Notes: generated by a model from the sequence alone, not told the origin. A DNA stretch of 10,655 nucleotides from an uncultured Clostridia bacterium (GCA_904419095.1 CAJFQT010000045.1:1-10655), one strand, 5' to 3'. Positions 1 to 6,254 are shown, numbered from the stretch's first letter. Numbers and translations: made by a program.

Positions 1-335
1 TTTCATACAAATCATTTGGGAAAAAAGGAGATTTAGTTCAAACAGTAGATATAGACAAAGGAATTAAGAAAGTAGATGGAGTAATATTAGAAAATGATGC
101 AGGAGCTTTAGTTGAAAAGGGAAAAGAAAAAGATGTTGTGCAAAATGTTGTTATAAATGAAAATATATCAGCACCAATCACTGCTGGACAGAAGTTAGGA
201 GAAATGACTTTTTCAATAGATGGAAAAGTAGTAGATTCTGTAAATCTAGTTGCACAAGATAGTATTGATAAAATAAATATTGTTACAATGATAAAAAAGG
301 TTGTATATAGTTGGATAGATTTGTTAAGAAGTTAG
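1..335 (+). CDS. D-alanyl-D-alanine carboxypeptidase (DacA/DacF-type PBP), C-terminal part
   Basis: This is the 3' end of a gene that enters from outside the window; the reading frame is open from base 3 and ends at TAG 333-335. The family trims the terminal D-Ala from peptidoglycan stem pentapeptides at the outer face of the membrane. Only the end is visible. It has the beta-rich PBP5 C-terminal domain pattern (a KGKEKDVVQNVVINE stretch, then APITAGQKLGEMTFSIDGK and VNLVAQ). A short tail around MIKKVVYSWIDLL follows, which looks like the amphipathic membrane-anchoring helix of PBP5-like enzymes. The serine catalytic domain (SxxK, SxN, KTG) lies upstream and cannot be checked. A GTG at 138 opens a shorter frame, but it lies inside the domain and is not the true start. 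The assignment rests on the C-terminal domain alone; which paralogue it is (dacA, dacB or dacF) cannot be told. Confidence 0.82.
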   Translation, partial: SYKSFGKKGDLVQTVDIDKGIKKVDGVILENDAGALVEKGKEKDVVQNVVINENISAPITAGQKLGEMTFSIDGKVVDSVNLVAQDSIDKINIVTMIKKVVYSWIDLLRS

Positions 336-430
336 AAATAGTTATATAGCAAATACTAGGTTTTTCTGCACACTCAAGTTTGAATTATAACAAAATTTAA
401 GTAAAAAACCAAAATTTGTTATGAATAACA

Positions 431-459
431 TTGAAAAATTATGTAAATTATGATATTAT
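431..459 (+). promoter_or_regulatory. Sigma-A-type promoter for the 224-residue gene
   Basis: TTGAAA (431-436) is followed by a 17-base spacer and TATTAT (454-459). TG sits one base before the -10 (451-452), giving an extended -10. Transcription would begin near 466, about 48 bases before the ATG at 514. A TATAAT at 461-466 is too far from this -35 (24 bases) to be its partner. Confidence 0.6.
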
Positions 460-513
460 ATATAATAGCTTATAAAAGCAAAAAAAATCAACTTAAATAA
501 GGAGGATTTTAAA

Positions 514-1188
514 ATGACGAGAATTAAAAATCGGCAAGTTATTTTTCAAGACGAAGTTCTGCAACGTAAGGTAGAAAGATGGGCAAAGCAGTGTGGAGGA
601 AAAACAGAAAGAGATATTGCAAAAGTCTTTGTAATATTAAATATGAAATTTCCAATAGCGCTTACTGAAGAAACAGAGTTTATGTCATTAGATAGTGCCT
701 TGATGAGATGTGAAACAGCATCAGAAGAAATAACAACAATCAAAATAGCACCTGGATTACTTAAAGTAGAAAGACAAGACAAAGAAAAATGTGCCACTAG
801 AATAAGTACATACAAATGTGATTTTGAAACAGGCGAAATTATAAAGCTGCAGAAAAGTACTTATGTAAGTCAAGTAATTTCAATGAAATCAAAATTATTT
901 GACATTGGAGGATACCATTTACAAGTTATAAAAAATGAAGAAGGAGTGCAATATGACTGTAATATTATACCAAACGACTCCTTTCTAACTCCAAAGTTTA
1001 AGATAGAAAGAAAAGATTTGGAAAGAGATATTGAAGATTTTTTTGAAGAAACAGAAATAAACTTCAACAAGGTAGAATCCAAACTTACACAAGTTACAAA
1101 AGAAAAAATAGAAGGAGTATGTATGATGAATTTATTTGAAACTGATATAGATGGCACATTAAACAAATATACGGTGATAGAATTTTAA
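514..1188 (+). CDS. Unrecognised 224-residue soluble protein
   Basis: I do not recognise this protein. The start is secure: ATG 514 follows AGGAGG (500-505) by eight bases and lies just downstream of a good promoter. There is no signal peptide or membrane segment. The N-terminus (about residues 1-50) is basic and probably helical, with an RQVIFQDEVLQRKVERWAKQ stretch. The middle alternates beta-like stretches (TTIKIAPGLLKVER, RISTYKCDFETGEIIKL). Around residues 170-205 there is a charged, probably helical stretch (ERKDLERDIEDFFEETE), and the end returns to beta-like strands. Four cysteines fall in the first two thirds (residues 27, 66, 93 and 102), one at about 150 and one at about 203, with no regular CxxC pair, so a metal site is not evident. 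The gene stands alone, bounded by its own promoter and a terminator, so it is a single-gene unit. An accessory or phage-derived origin is possible but not shown. Confidence 0.7.
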   Translation: MTRIKNRQVIFQDEVLQRKVERWAKQCGGKTERDIAKVFVILNMKFPIALTEETEFMSLDSALMRCETASEEITTIKIAPGLLKVERQDKEKCATRISTYKCDFETGEIIKLQKSTYVSQVISMKSKLFDIGGYHLQVIKNEEGVQYDCNIIPNDSFLTPKFKIERKDLERDIEDFFEETEINFNKVESKLTQVTKEKIEGVCMMNLFETDIDGTLNKYTVIEF

Positions 1189-1200
1189 TACCCGTCAGAA

Positions 1201-1221
1201 AAAAAGTTGATTAAACTTTTT
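1201..1221 (+). terminator. A/T hairpin after the 224-residue gene
   Basis: AAAAAGTT (1201-1208) and AACTTTTT (1214-1221) form an 8-bp perfect stem with a 5-base loop, 12 bases after the stop. The A-tract/T-tract form resembles a weak intrinsic terminator that works in both directions. The stronger hairpin that follows is the likelier main terminator. Confidence 0.35.
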
Positions 1222-1222
1222 C

Positions 1223-1280
1223 CCCTTTAAAATAGACTCTAAAATAAAAGAGTTACATATTTTAAAGGGATTTTATTTAT
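1223..1280 (+). terminator. Rho-independent terminator
   Basis: CCCTTTAAAATA (1223-1234) pairs perfectly with TATTTTAAAGGG (1258-1269). Inside it, ACTCT (1236-1240) pairs with AGAGT (1249-1253) around an 8-base loop. A T-rich tail (1271-1280) follows. This closes the 224-residue gene. Confidence 0.7.
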
Positions 1281-1368
1281 AAAATTATTGAACCTTTTGA
1301 AAAATTCATATATGCTCAAAAAAAAAAAAACAACTATTGCCATATAATAGAAAATGTATATAAAAATA

Positions 1369-1396
1369 TTGAAAAAAAGAAAATTGATGATATAAT
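1369..1396 (+). promoter_or_regulatory. Promoter for the HD hydrolase gene
   Basis: TTGAAA (1369-1374), a 16-base spacer and a perfect TATAAT (1391-1396). The start would be near 1403, giving a leader of about 127 bases before ATG 1530. A second weaker pair, TTGAAC (1288-1293) and TATGCT (1311-1316) with 17 bases between, could also act. A run of 13 A's (1318-1330) lies between the two. Confidence 0.5.
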
Positions 1397-1490
1397 AAAG
1401 TTGAAAAATAAAAAATGATAAAAAAGAAGAAAAAAACTAAAACTAACAGTTCTATAACATATAAACTCAAAAAAGCAAATTTTATTAAAG

Positions 1491-1529
1491 AAAGGAAAAT
1501 GATGCAATAATTGTATCATTAGAGAAAAA
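1491..1529 (+). promoter_or_regulatory. Ribosome binding site separated from its start by a small hairpin
   Basis: The best Shine-Dalgarno match near the HD gene, AAAGGAAA (1491-1498), lies over 30 bases before ATG 1530. Between them ATGATGCAAT (1499-1508) and ATTGTATCAT (1510-1519) form an imperfect palindrome with one G-T pair. If the RNA folds there, the distance from GGA to ATG falls to about 12 bases. Without folding, only a weak GAG (1522-1524) is near the start. The palindrome could instead be a DNA operator. Confidence 0.35.
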
Positions 1530-2135
1530 ATGGATTTAAAAGAAATAAAAAAAATCGCAACAAAAAAACATAAAGGACAAAAAAGAAAACAAGGAACTCC
1601 AGCAATTTTACATCCACTTGGTGTTGCAGAAATATTAAAAGAAAAAGGATTTTCACAAGAATATCAAATTGCGGGTTTATTACATGACACAATAGAAGAT
1701 AATGAAGAAACAACATATGAAGAAATACTTAAAATAACCAATTTAGAAATTGCAACAGCAGTTAATTTAGTTACAAAAGAGGAAAATTATGATGAGCAAG
1801 ATTATCATGATAGAATAATGAAAAATGATATGGCTAGAATGGTAAAATTAGCTGATAGGCTATATAATCTAAGAGATGCAGTTAATGCAAACATTGAATT
1901 CCAAAAAAAATATATAAAAGAAACAATGAAATGGTATGTAAATATGGCAAAAGGAACATGTTTTGAAAAAGAAATAAATGAAGCAATAGAAAATCTTAAA
2001 AAAACTGTAAAAAGAAAAGAATATAAGCAAAAGATAGAAAGATATAAAAGCACATTTAAGCAGAAAAAACATTTAGACGTACAAACAGATGCAGAGCAGA
2101 AAAACAATAAAGAGGTAGAAGAAATTGAATATTAG
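1530..2135 (+). CDS. Small RelA/SpoT-type HD-domain hydrolase (possible (p)ppGpp hydrolase)
   Basis: The N-terminal part (about residues 8-120) matches the HD hydrolase domain of RelA/SpoT and the stand-alone MESH1-like small alarmone hydrolases. The order is KKHKGQKRKQGTPAILHP (metal ligand H28), LLHDTIED (H52, D53, E56, D57) and VKLADRLYNLRD (D109, R110, N113). Family members with these residues remove pyrophosphate from (p)ppGpp in a Mn-dependent reaction. No synthetase, TGS or ACT domain follows. The last 80 residues are lysine- and glutamate-rich and probably helical, with no family I can name. At 201 residues it is close to the MESH1 size plus this tail. ATG 1530 is the only reasonable start, since the frame upstream closes at 1500-1502. 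The gene converges on the flippase gene across a shared terminator. Substrate is an inference from the family; related HD proteins can act on other nucleotides. Confidence 0.75.
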   Translation: MDLKEIKKIATKKHKGQKRKQGTPAILHPLGVAEILKEKGFSQEYQIAGLLHDTIEDNEETTYEEILKITNLEIATAVNLVTKEENYDEQDYHDRIMKNDMARMVKLADRLYNLRDAVNANIEFQKKYIKETMKWYVNMAKGTCFEKEINEAIENLKKTVKRKEYKQKIERYKSTFKQKKHLDVQTDAEQKNNKEVEEIEY

Positions 2136-2219
2136 TAGGCATTATTTAAAGTTTAATTTATTTCCTAAAAATTAGTTTATTTAAAAAATCAGATAACTTA
2201 CAATTTTATCATACTACAG

Positions 2220-2280
2220 AACTGTCAAAAAATAGTGTAGAATATATAATTTAATATATCTACACTATTTTTTGATAGTT
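2220..2280. terminator. Bidirectional terminator between convergent genes
   Basis: A 22-base arm (2220-2241) pairs with 2259-2280, all Watson-Crick apart from one G-T pair. The core is TAGTGTAGA/TCTACACTA with A6 on the left and T6 on the right, so each strand carries a U-tract. It ends the HD hydrolase gene on the plus strand and the flippase gene on the minus strand. The last five codons and the stop of the flippase lie inside the right arm. Confidence 0.75.
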
Positions 2281-3785
2281 AGCAAATTATTGAAAAAGGT
2301 TTTAAAGTTTAATTTATCTTTTAAAACAAAAAGCACAAAAATAATTACAAAAACAGAGATTTGACAAATTAAATTAATAACAATAGAAGAAAAGTGAAAA
2401 GTAAAAAATGAAGAAATTATGTAAGCAAGTATACTTGCAATTATAGGAAAAACAATTACTTCAAAAATTGGTATAGTATATTTTATTTTTTTTCTTAACT
2501 GAATGCAACTAATAGAAAAATTTAATATTTCACTAACTATAATACTAATAATATATCCCATTATCCCAATATGAGGAACTAAAAAGAAAATAATTGCAAT
2601 AGTTATAGCCAAATCTAAAATATTACAACACATAACTCCAACTTGATCATTAATTCCCTTTAATATTCCATCAACAATATTATCAACATACATAAAAATA
2701 ACCAAAGGTGCTAAAAATTTTAACCATTTTGCTGATTCTAGATTTTGATAAACAGCTAGACTAATCTCTTCTGCAAAAAAGAAAAAAATACTAGCAACAC
2801 AAATAGAAAAAATAAAAGAAACTTTAAAAAGAGTATTTGATACAGTCTTTAATCTATTATGATTTCCACCAGCAAGTAATCTAGAAAACTCAGGCACAAG
2901 TAATCCACTAAAAGAACTAATAAAAACATTAGCAAATAATAAAATAGGCATAACCATTCCACTAATTAAACCATATTGAGAAACCGCAATTGAATATGTT
3001 AGTCCAGATAGTTCTAATCGCAAAGGAATAAGAAATTGCTTTAAAGAAGATAACCCAGAACGTATGAAAGAGGTAACAGCAATAGGAAAAGCAATTGAGA
3101 TTATTCTCTTCTTCATTTGAATAGGCATATTTCTGGTTTGACAGTACTTACGTTTATCAAAAACATACATAATACAATTTAATGTAAAAGAAAAAAGTTC
3201 AGAAATTACATCAGCAAGTATTAATGAAAGGCAAATCGCCTCAACACCTTTTGAGATTGTAAAATGTAAAAAAATAATTGTAAAAATCATTTTTATGGAA
3301 AGCTCAAACACCTGAGAAATTGCACTTTTATATGACTTACTAACAGATGAGAAATATCCACCAATAACAGAAGAAATACTAATAAAGGGAAGTCCAAGAG
3401 CAATTGCATAAAGAGGAAGATTAGAAACAGAATCCTTAAGCCAGTAATGGGAAATAAATGGTGAAATTAAAATAATTAATATTCCGGCGATGATTCCTAA
3501 CAGCAAAGCAAATAAATTGCAAGTACGAACAGCTTTTAATCCATTAATATGATTATCTTTAGCGAATTCTTCTGAAACAATACAAGTGCAAGAAACTCCA
3601 AGACCTGATGTAGCAACAGTAATTGCAAAAGAATATACAGACATAATAAGGCTAAATATACCGATAGTTTCTGAACCAACCATATTAGCTATGTAAATAT
3701 TAAAAACCAGACTTAAACCACGCATCAAAAGTGATGTAGATGTTAATATAACTCCATTAATCAAAAAAAGTTTAGCTTTTCTCAA
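2265..3785 (-). CDS. SpoVB/MurJ-like MOP-superfamily lipid flippase
   Basis: This is a polytopic membrane protein of about 506 residues with some 12-14 hydrophobic segments and short polar loops, the usual size of the polysaccharide-transport and SpoVB families. The opening pattern (LFLINGVILTSTSLLMRGLS, IANMVGSETIGIFSL, ATSGLGVSCTCIVSEEFA) matches SpoVB-type members, which take part in spore cortex formation. MurJ, in the same superfamily, flips lipid II. A conserved-looking loop LLVPEFSRLLAGGNHNRLK lies past the middle. The open frame begins with TTG at 3797, but TTG at 3785 is preferred: it stands four bases after GGTGAT (3795-3790), which matches the downstream part of the Shine-Dalgarno consensus AAGGAGGTGAT. 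A perfect 14-bp inverted repeat covers this site. The gene follows the VanW gene on the same strand, with a terminator between them. Which lipid-linked sugar it moves cannot be told from sequence. Confidence 0.8.
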   Translation of the reverse strand: MRKAKLFLINGVILTSTSLLMRGLSLVFNIYIANMVGSETIGIFSLIMSVYSFAITVATSGLGVSCTCIVSEEFAKDNHINGLKAVRTCNLFALLLGIIAGILIILISPFISHYWLKDSVSNLPLYAIALGLPFISISSVIGGYFSSVSKSYKSAISQVFELSIKMIFTIIFLHFTISKGVEAICLSLILADVISELFSFTLNCIMYVFDKRKYCQTRNMPIQMKKRIISIAFPIAVTSFIRSGLSSLKQFLIPLRLELSGLTYSIAVSQYGLISGMVMPILLFANVFISSFSGLLVPEFSRLLAGGNHNRLKTVSNTLFKVSFIFSICVASIFFFFAEEISLAVYQNLESAKWLKFLAPLVIFMYVDNIVDGILKGINDQVGVMCCNILDLAITIAIIFFLVPHIGIMGYIISIIVSEILNFSISCIQLRKKIKYTIPIFEVIVFPIIASILAYIISSFFTFHFSSIVINLICQISVFVIIFVLFVLKDKLNFKTFFNNLLTIKK

Positions 3786-3789
3786 AAAT

Positions 3790-3822
3790 ATCACCAATAA
3801 ATTATATGAATTTATTGGTGAT
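3790..3822 (-). promoter_or_regulatory. Perfect inverted repeat over the flippase ribosome binding site
   Basis: ATCACCAATAAATT (3790-3803) and AATTTATTGGTGAT (3809-3822) form a 14-bp perfect stem with a 5-base loop. On the minus-strand RNA the 3' arm contains the GGTGAT used by the flippase start at 3785. ATTATATGAATTT also occurs twice, 20 bases apart (3801-3813, 3821-3833), giving two TATAAT hexamers on the minus strand. The site may hide the ribosome binding site or bind a dimeric regulator. Confidence 0.5.
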
Positions 3823-3841
3823 TATATGAATTTGCGTAAAA

Positions 3842-3884
3842 TTCAAAAACATTTCCGTAACTTAACCACGGGTATGTTTTTGAA
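3842..3884 (-). terminator. Terminator of the VanW gene
   Basis: TTCAAAAACAT (3842-3852) pairs perfectly with ATGTTTTTGAA (3874-3884), and inside it CCGT (3855-3858) pairs with ACGG (3868-3871). On the minus strand the hairpin ends in GTTTTTGAATTTT, a U-rich tail. It begins three bases after the VanW stop codon. Confidence 0.65.
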
Positions 3885-3886
3885 CT

Positions 3887-4624
3887 TCACACAGATTTTA
3901 AAGCTACAATACTAATACTTATTGCATTAGCATCTGTTGCAGCAGTTATTTTTATATCATTACCAGAGTTATTAACAAATTTCAAATCATAACTACCATA
4001 AGCTACAGCGGCATCTTTTCCTTCTTGAATATATGGCACATAATTACTATGTTCATGTCTTTCTGTTACTGTTAAACTAGGTACAGCTAGAACAGCGTTA
4101 TATAGTGTAGTACTTACTTGACAATTTCCTCCACCTAGTCCTTTCTTTTTATTTCCGTTACTATCAAAAATATCAGCTTTCTGATACCCTTTACTTGTGC
4201 TTGATGGACCTATTGTATTGCAGAAAGAGAATGTATCACCATTTCTTACAGTAGTTCCATTTAATTTAGAACAGGTTATAGATATATTATTCTGTCTTGA
4301 AGAGTCAGTAGAATATATTTTTGTTGAAAATGTAGCTAAGATTTCTTCTTTAATTTGTGGAGTAGCAGGAGGATTTGCACTAGCGTTATTAGAAGATGTA
4401 TCCTGATCAGTTATATTATTTGTAGTATTATTTACATCATTTGAACCATTTGTAGATGAATCATTTTGACTATTATTTATTTCATGTTTTGTTTCATTAT
4501 TAGCAGTTTTTTCAGCTTCATAATTAGTATTATTACTTCCATTTTGAGAATATTTCCAAATAAAAAAAGCAGAAACACCAACTAATAATACAATTAGCAG
4601 TATTATAAAAAATTTTTTATTCAC
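3887..4624 (-). CDS. Membrane-anchored VanW-family protein
   Basis: The chosen start is GTG 4624, four bases after GGTGAT (4634-4629). It gives a 245-residue protein beginning MNKKFFIILL; a TTG at 4651 in the same frame would add nine residues. Residues 5-24 form one hydrophobic segment, an uncleaved signal anchor, so the rest should lie outside the cell. Residues 27-90 are a low-complexity Asn/Ser/Thr-rich spacer, probably a flexible wall-spanning tether. Residues 92-235 carry the VanW domain: GDTFSFCNTIGP (129-140), the hallmark GGGNCQVSTTLYNAVL (164-179) and ERHEHSNYVPYIQEG (188-202). VanW domains occur in vancomycin-resistance VanB clusters and in many Firmicutes envelope proteins. Their activity is not established, though the invariant Cys in GGGxCQ suggests catalysis. 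There are no van resistance genes here, so resistance should not be inferred. Confidence 0.85.
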   Translation of the reverse strand: MNKKFFIILLIVLLVGVSAFFIWKYSQNGSNNTNYEAEKTANNETKHEINNSQNDSSTNGSNDVNNTTNNITDQDTSSNNASANPPATPQIKEEILATFSTKIYSTDSSRQNNISITCSKLNGTTVRNGDTFSFCNTIGPSSTSKGYQKADIFDSNGNKKKGLGGGNCQVSTTLYNAVLAVPSLTVTERHEHSNYVPYIQEGKDAAVAYGSYDLKFVNNSGNDIKITAATDANAISISIVALKSV

Positions 4625-4663
4625 ATTAATCACCAAATTTATTATAACCAAGATATAAATAAA

Positions 4664-4691
4664 TATTTAATAAAAATAAAATATTTGTCAA
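4664..4691 (-). promoter_or_regulatory. Candidate promoter for the VanW gene
   Basis: On the minus strand a perfect TTGACA (4691-4686) is followed after 16 bases by TAAATA (4669-4664). The -10 is weak, but the position, about 40 bases ahead of GTG 4624, is suitable. Confidence 0.35.
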
Positions 4692-4825
4692 TAAATGATT
4701 TAGTGAAATATTAATAAAATCGACTAGAAAAATGATAATAATATGTATTTTATAAAAAATACATAAATAAAAATTCAAGAAAATCAAAATTTTTTTATTT
4801 TGAATAAAATAAATTAAACAATTAG

Positions 4826-4854
4826 TTGTAAAAATAAAAGAATAATGCTATAAA
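4826..4854 (+). promoter_or_regulatory. Promoter for nnrD
   Basis: TTGTAA (4826-4831), a 17-base spacer and TATAAA (4849-4854), with TG one base before the -10 (4846-4847). The start would be near 4861, about 38 bases ahead of ATG 4899. The 274 bases between the divergent VanW and nnrD starts hold the two promoters and an 8-bp hairpin (4743-4750 with 4757-4764) of unknown role. Confidence 0.5.
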
Positions 4855-4898
4855 ATAATTATAATTTATATAATGAATAATAAAAAGGACTGATTTTT

Positions 4899-5804
4899 AT
4901 GAAAAAAATAAAAGAAAACATATATGAAATAGAGATAACAGATGTACAAAGTTTATTCAAAGAAAGAGATATTGATTCACATAAAGGTATGTTTGGGACA
5001 GTTGGAATTATGGGAGGTTCACTAGAATATTCAGGTGCTGTCAAACTAGCAAATATGAGTGCAAGTGCAGTGCGAAGTGGAGCTGGAATTGTAAGAGTTA
5101 TAGTACCTGAAAATATAGCTAGTGCCATCTTACCATACTTGCTAGAACAAACTCTATATCCTTTAAAATGTGATAACAAAGGACATATATATTTTAATAT
5201 GAATGATTTAGAAAGAGCATTAAAAAATCTAAAATCTTTAGCAATTGGAATGGGATGGGGAATTTCAGAAGAATATAAAAAAATATTAGATATAATTATA
5301 AAAAAATTTAATGGAAAATTGTTAATAGATGCAGACGGACTAAACACTTTAGCTCACATGGATTTAAATATATTAAAAGAAACAAATAGCCAAATAATAT
5401 TGACACCACATTTAAAAGAATTTCAAAGACTAAGCAAAATAGATATAGAAAAAATAAAGCAAAATTCAATAGAGATTGCTACAAACTTTGCAAAAGAATA
5501 TAATGTAATTTTACTTTTAAAAGGTTCAACCACAATTGTAACAGATGGAAAAAAAATTTATCTAATAAAAAAAGGAGTACCAGGAATGGCAACAGCTGGC
5601 AGTGGAGATGTTTTATCTGGAATCTTAGCTGGAATGTTAGGATATCAAGAAGCAAATGTATTAACTATTGCTAGTGGAGCGTTACTTGCAGTAACAGCAG
5701 GAGAATTAGCACAAGAAAAATTTACAGACATTTCAATGAAAGCATCTGATACAATTAAATACATACCTGAAGCAATTAAATATATAAGAAATTTTAATAA
5801 ATAA
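4899..5804 (+). CDS. nnrD: ADP-dependent NAD(P)H-hydrate dehydratase
   Basis: NnrD repairs hydrated NADH and NADPH (the S epimers) in the cytosol, using ADP in bacteria. The 301-residue protein has the ribokinase-like YjeF C-terminal fold and its motifs in order: HKG (28-30), MGGSLEYSGA (38-47), RSGAGIVRV (59-67), GMGWG (117-121), DADGLN (144-149), LTPHLKE (168-174), LLKGSTT (206-212) and GMATAGSGDVLSG (229-241), which contains the likely catalytic Asp237. It is the single-domain form: the NnrE epimerase half found fused to it in many bacteria is absent and is not seen elsewhere in the window. ATG 4899 follows AAAGGA (4884-4889) by nine bases. No clear terminator follows the stop. The gene is transcribed away from the VanW gene, and I see no link to the sporulation genes beside it. 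Confidence 0.93.
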   Translation: MKKIKENIYEIEITDVQSLFKERDIDSHKGMFGTVGIMGGSLEYSGAVKLANMSASAVRSGAGIVRVIVPENIASAILPYLLEQTLYPLKCDNKGHIYFNMNDLERALKNLKSLAIGMGWGISEEYKKILDIIIKKFNGKLLIDADGLNTLAHMDLNILKETNSQIILTPHLKEFQRLSKIDIEKIKQNSIEIATNFAKEYNVILLLKGSTTIVTDGKKIYLIKKGVPGMATAGSGDVLSGILAGMLGYQEANVLTIASGALLAVTAGELAQEKFTDISMKASDTIKYIPEAIKYIRNFNK

Positions 5805-5872
5805 TAAAAGGAAAACATCTAAAATAAAGAAAAGTGACATCAAAATTTAAAAAAATAAAAAAAATTATATCT

Positions 5873-5889
5873 TTCGACAAATTTCGACA
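5873..5889 (+). promoter_or_regulatory. Two tandem Spo0A boxes
   Basis: TTCGACA occurs at 5873-5879 and again at 5883-5889, exactly 10 bases apart. Its reverse complement, TGTCGAA, is the consensus Spo0A box. Tandem boxes one helical turn apart are the known layout at Spo0A-controlled promoters such as abrB. The pair covers about -50 to -34 relative to the start predicted from the -10 at 5911, the position used by Spo0A-activated sigma-A promoters. Confidence 0.7.
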
Positions 5890-5907
5890 AAAAAATCAAA
5901 ATAAAAA

Positions 5908-5916
5908 TGCTATACT
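5908..5916 (+). promoter_or_regulatory. Extended -10 promoter of the Spo0E-like gene
   Basis: TG (5908-5909), one base, then TATACT (5911-5916). There is no normal -35 at 16-18 bases; the nearest match, TCGACA (5884-5889), is 21 bases away and lies inside a Spo0A box. Such wide spacing is typical of Spo0A-activated promoters like spoIIG. A 13-base near-palindrome (TTACTT-A-AAGTAA, 5916-5928) covers the expected start. Confidence 0.5.
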
Positions 5917-5956
5917 TACTTAAAGTAAAACTATAAGTAGGAGAAGAGGTGATGTT

Positions 5957-6127
5957 ATGGATAAATATACATTAGCATTGCTTATAAAAGAACATAAGAA
6001 AAAGCTAAATGATATGGTGGCAGAAGGAAAGCCATATGAAGAGATACTCAAGCAAAGTCAAAAACTAGATAAATACATTTATTATAATTTAAAAGAGCAA
6101 ATTAAAAATAAAAAAAGAAAACATTAA
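5957..6127 (+). CDS. Spo0E-like sporulation phosphatase, 56 residues
   Basis: This short gene reads from ATG 5957 to TAA 6125-6127 and is preceded by GAGGTGAT (5946-5953). Spo0E-like proteins are small two-helix hairpins that, in Bacillus, remove the phosphate from Spo0A~P and so delay sporulation. The family hallmark, SQ-x-LD-x-x-I, is present as SQKLDKYI (residues 34-41), with Ser34 and Asp38 in the conserved places. The first helix (about 6-20) is basic and Leu-rich, a short GKP turn follows (24-26), and the second helix carries the motif. The length fits the family. The last ten residues are very basic (KNKKRKH end). The promoter carries two tandem Spo0A boxes, so the target regulator probably controls the gene. 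The family call rests on the motif and size, so it is good but not certain. Confidence 0.78.
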   Translation: MDKYTLALLIKEHKKKLNDMVAEGKPYEEILKQSQKLDKYIYYNLKEQIKNKKRKH

Positions 6128-6254
6128 TCAAATATGCTAATGTAACATAATAATTCAGTATAGGATAAAAGCAAGCTTTGAGAAAAATTGATATATATGG
6201 TCAATTGAAAAGTTAAAATTGTAACATAAAAGTTGGCAATTTTTCATAGTAGTC

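Noticed and set aside
387..422. Imperfect hairpin after the carboxypeptidase gene (387-398 with 411-422)
   Set aside because: One mismatch, no G+C core and no T-tract follows, so I cannot call it a terminator. Its sequence slightly resembles the MITE end near 8860, but not enough to claim a remnant.
546..1166. Minus-strand open frames opposite the 224-residue gene
   Set aside because: They lack ribosome binding sites and overlap a gene with a clear start and promoter; their Ser/Ile/Phe-rich products are typical of reversed A+T-rich coding sequence.
1415..1510. A 31-codon Lys-rich plus-strand ORF (MIKKKKKTKTN...) ahead of the HD gene
   Set aside because: No Shine-Dalgarno sequence stands before its ATG, and the composition is what poly-A sequence would give by chance.
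1334..2107. Several minus-strand frames of 61-100 codons opposite the HD gene and its leader
   Set aside because: All are Phe/Ile/Leu-rich reversals of Lys/Glu-rich codons, with no start signals, and they lie opposite a convincing HD protein.
3887..4624. VanW protein taken as evidence of a vancomycin-resistance cluster
   Set aside because: No vanH, vanA/B, vanX, vanR or vanS is present; VanW-domain proteins are common in Firmicutes envelopes.
4859..5347. Minus-strand 162-codon frame opposite nnrD
   Set aside because: It is the shadow of the NnrD gene, whose motifs are complete, and it has no start signals.
6168..6179. AAAGC-AA-GCTTT as a terminator of the Spo0E-like gene
   Set aside because: The loop is too short at two bases and no T-tract follows on the plus strand.
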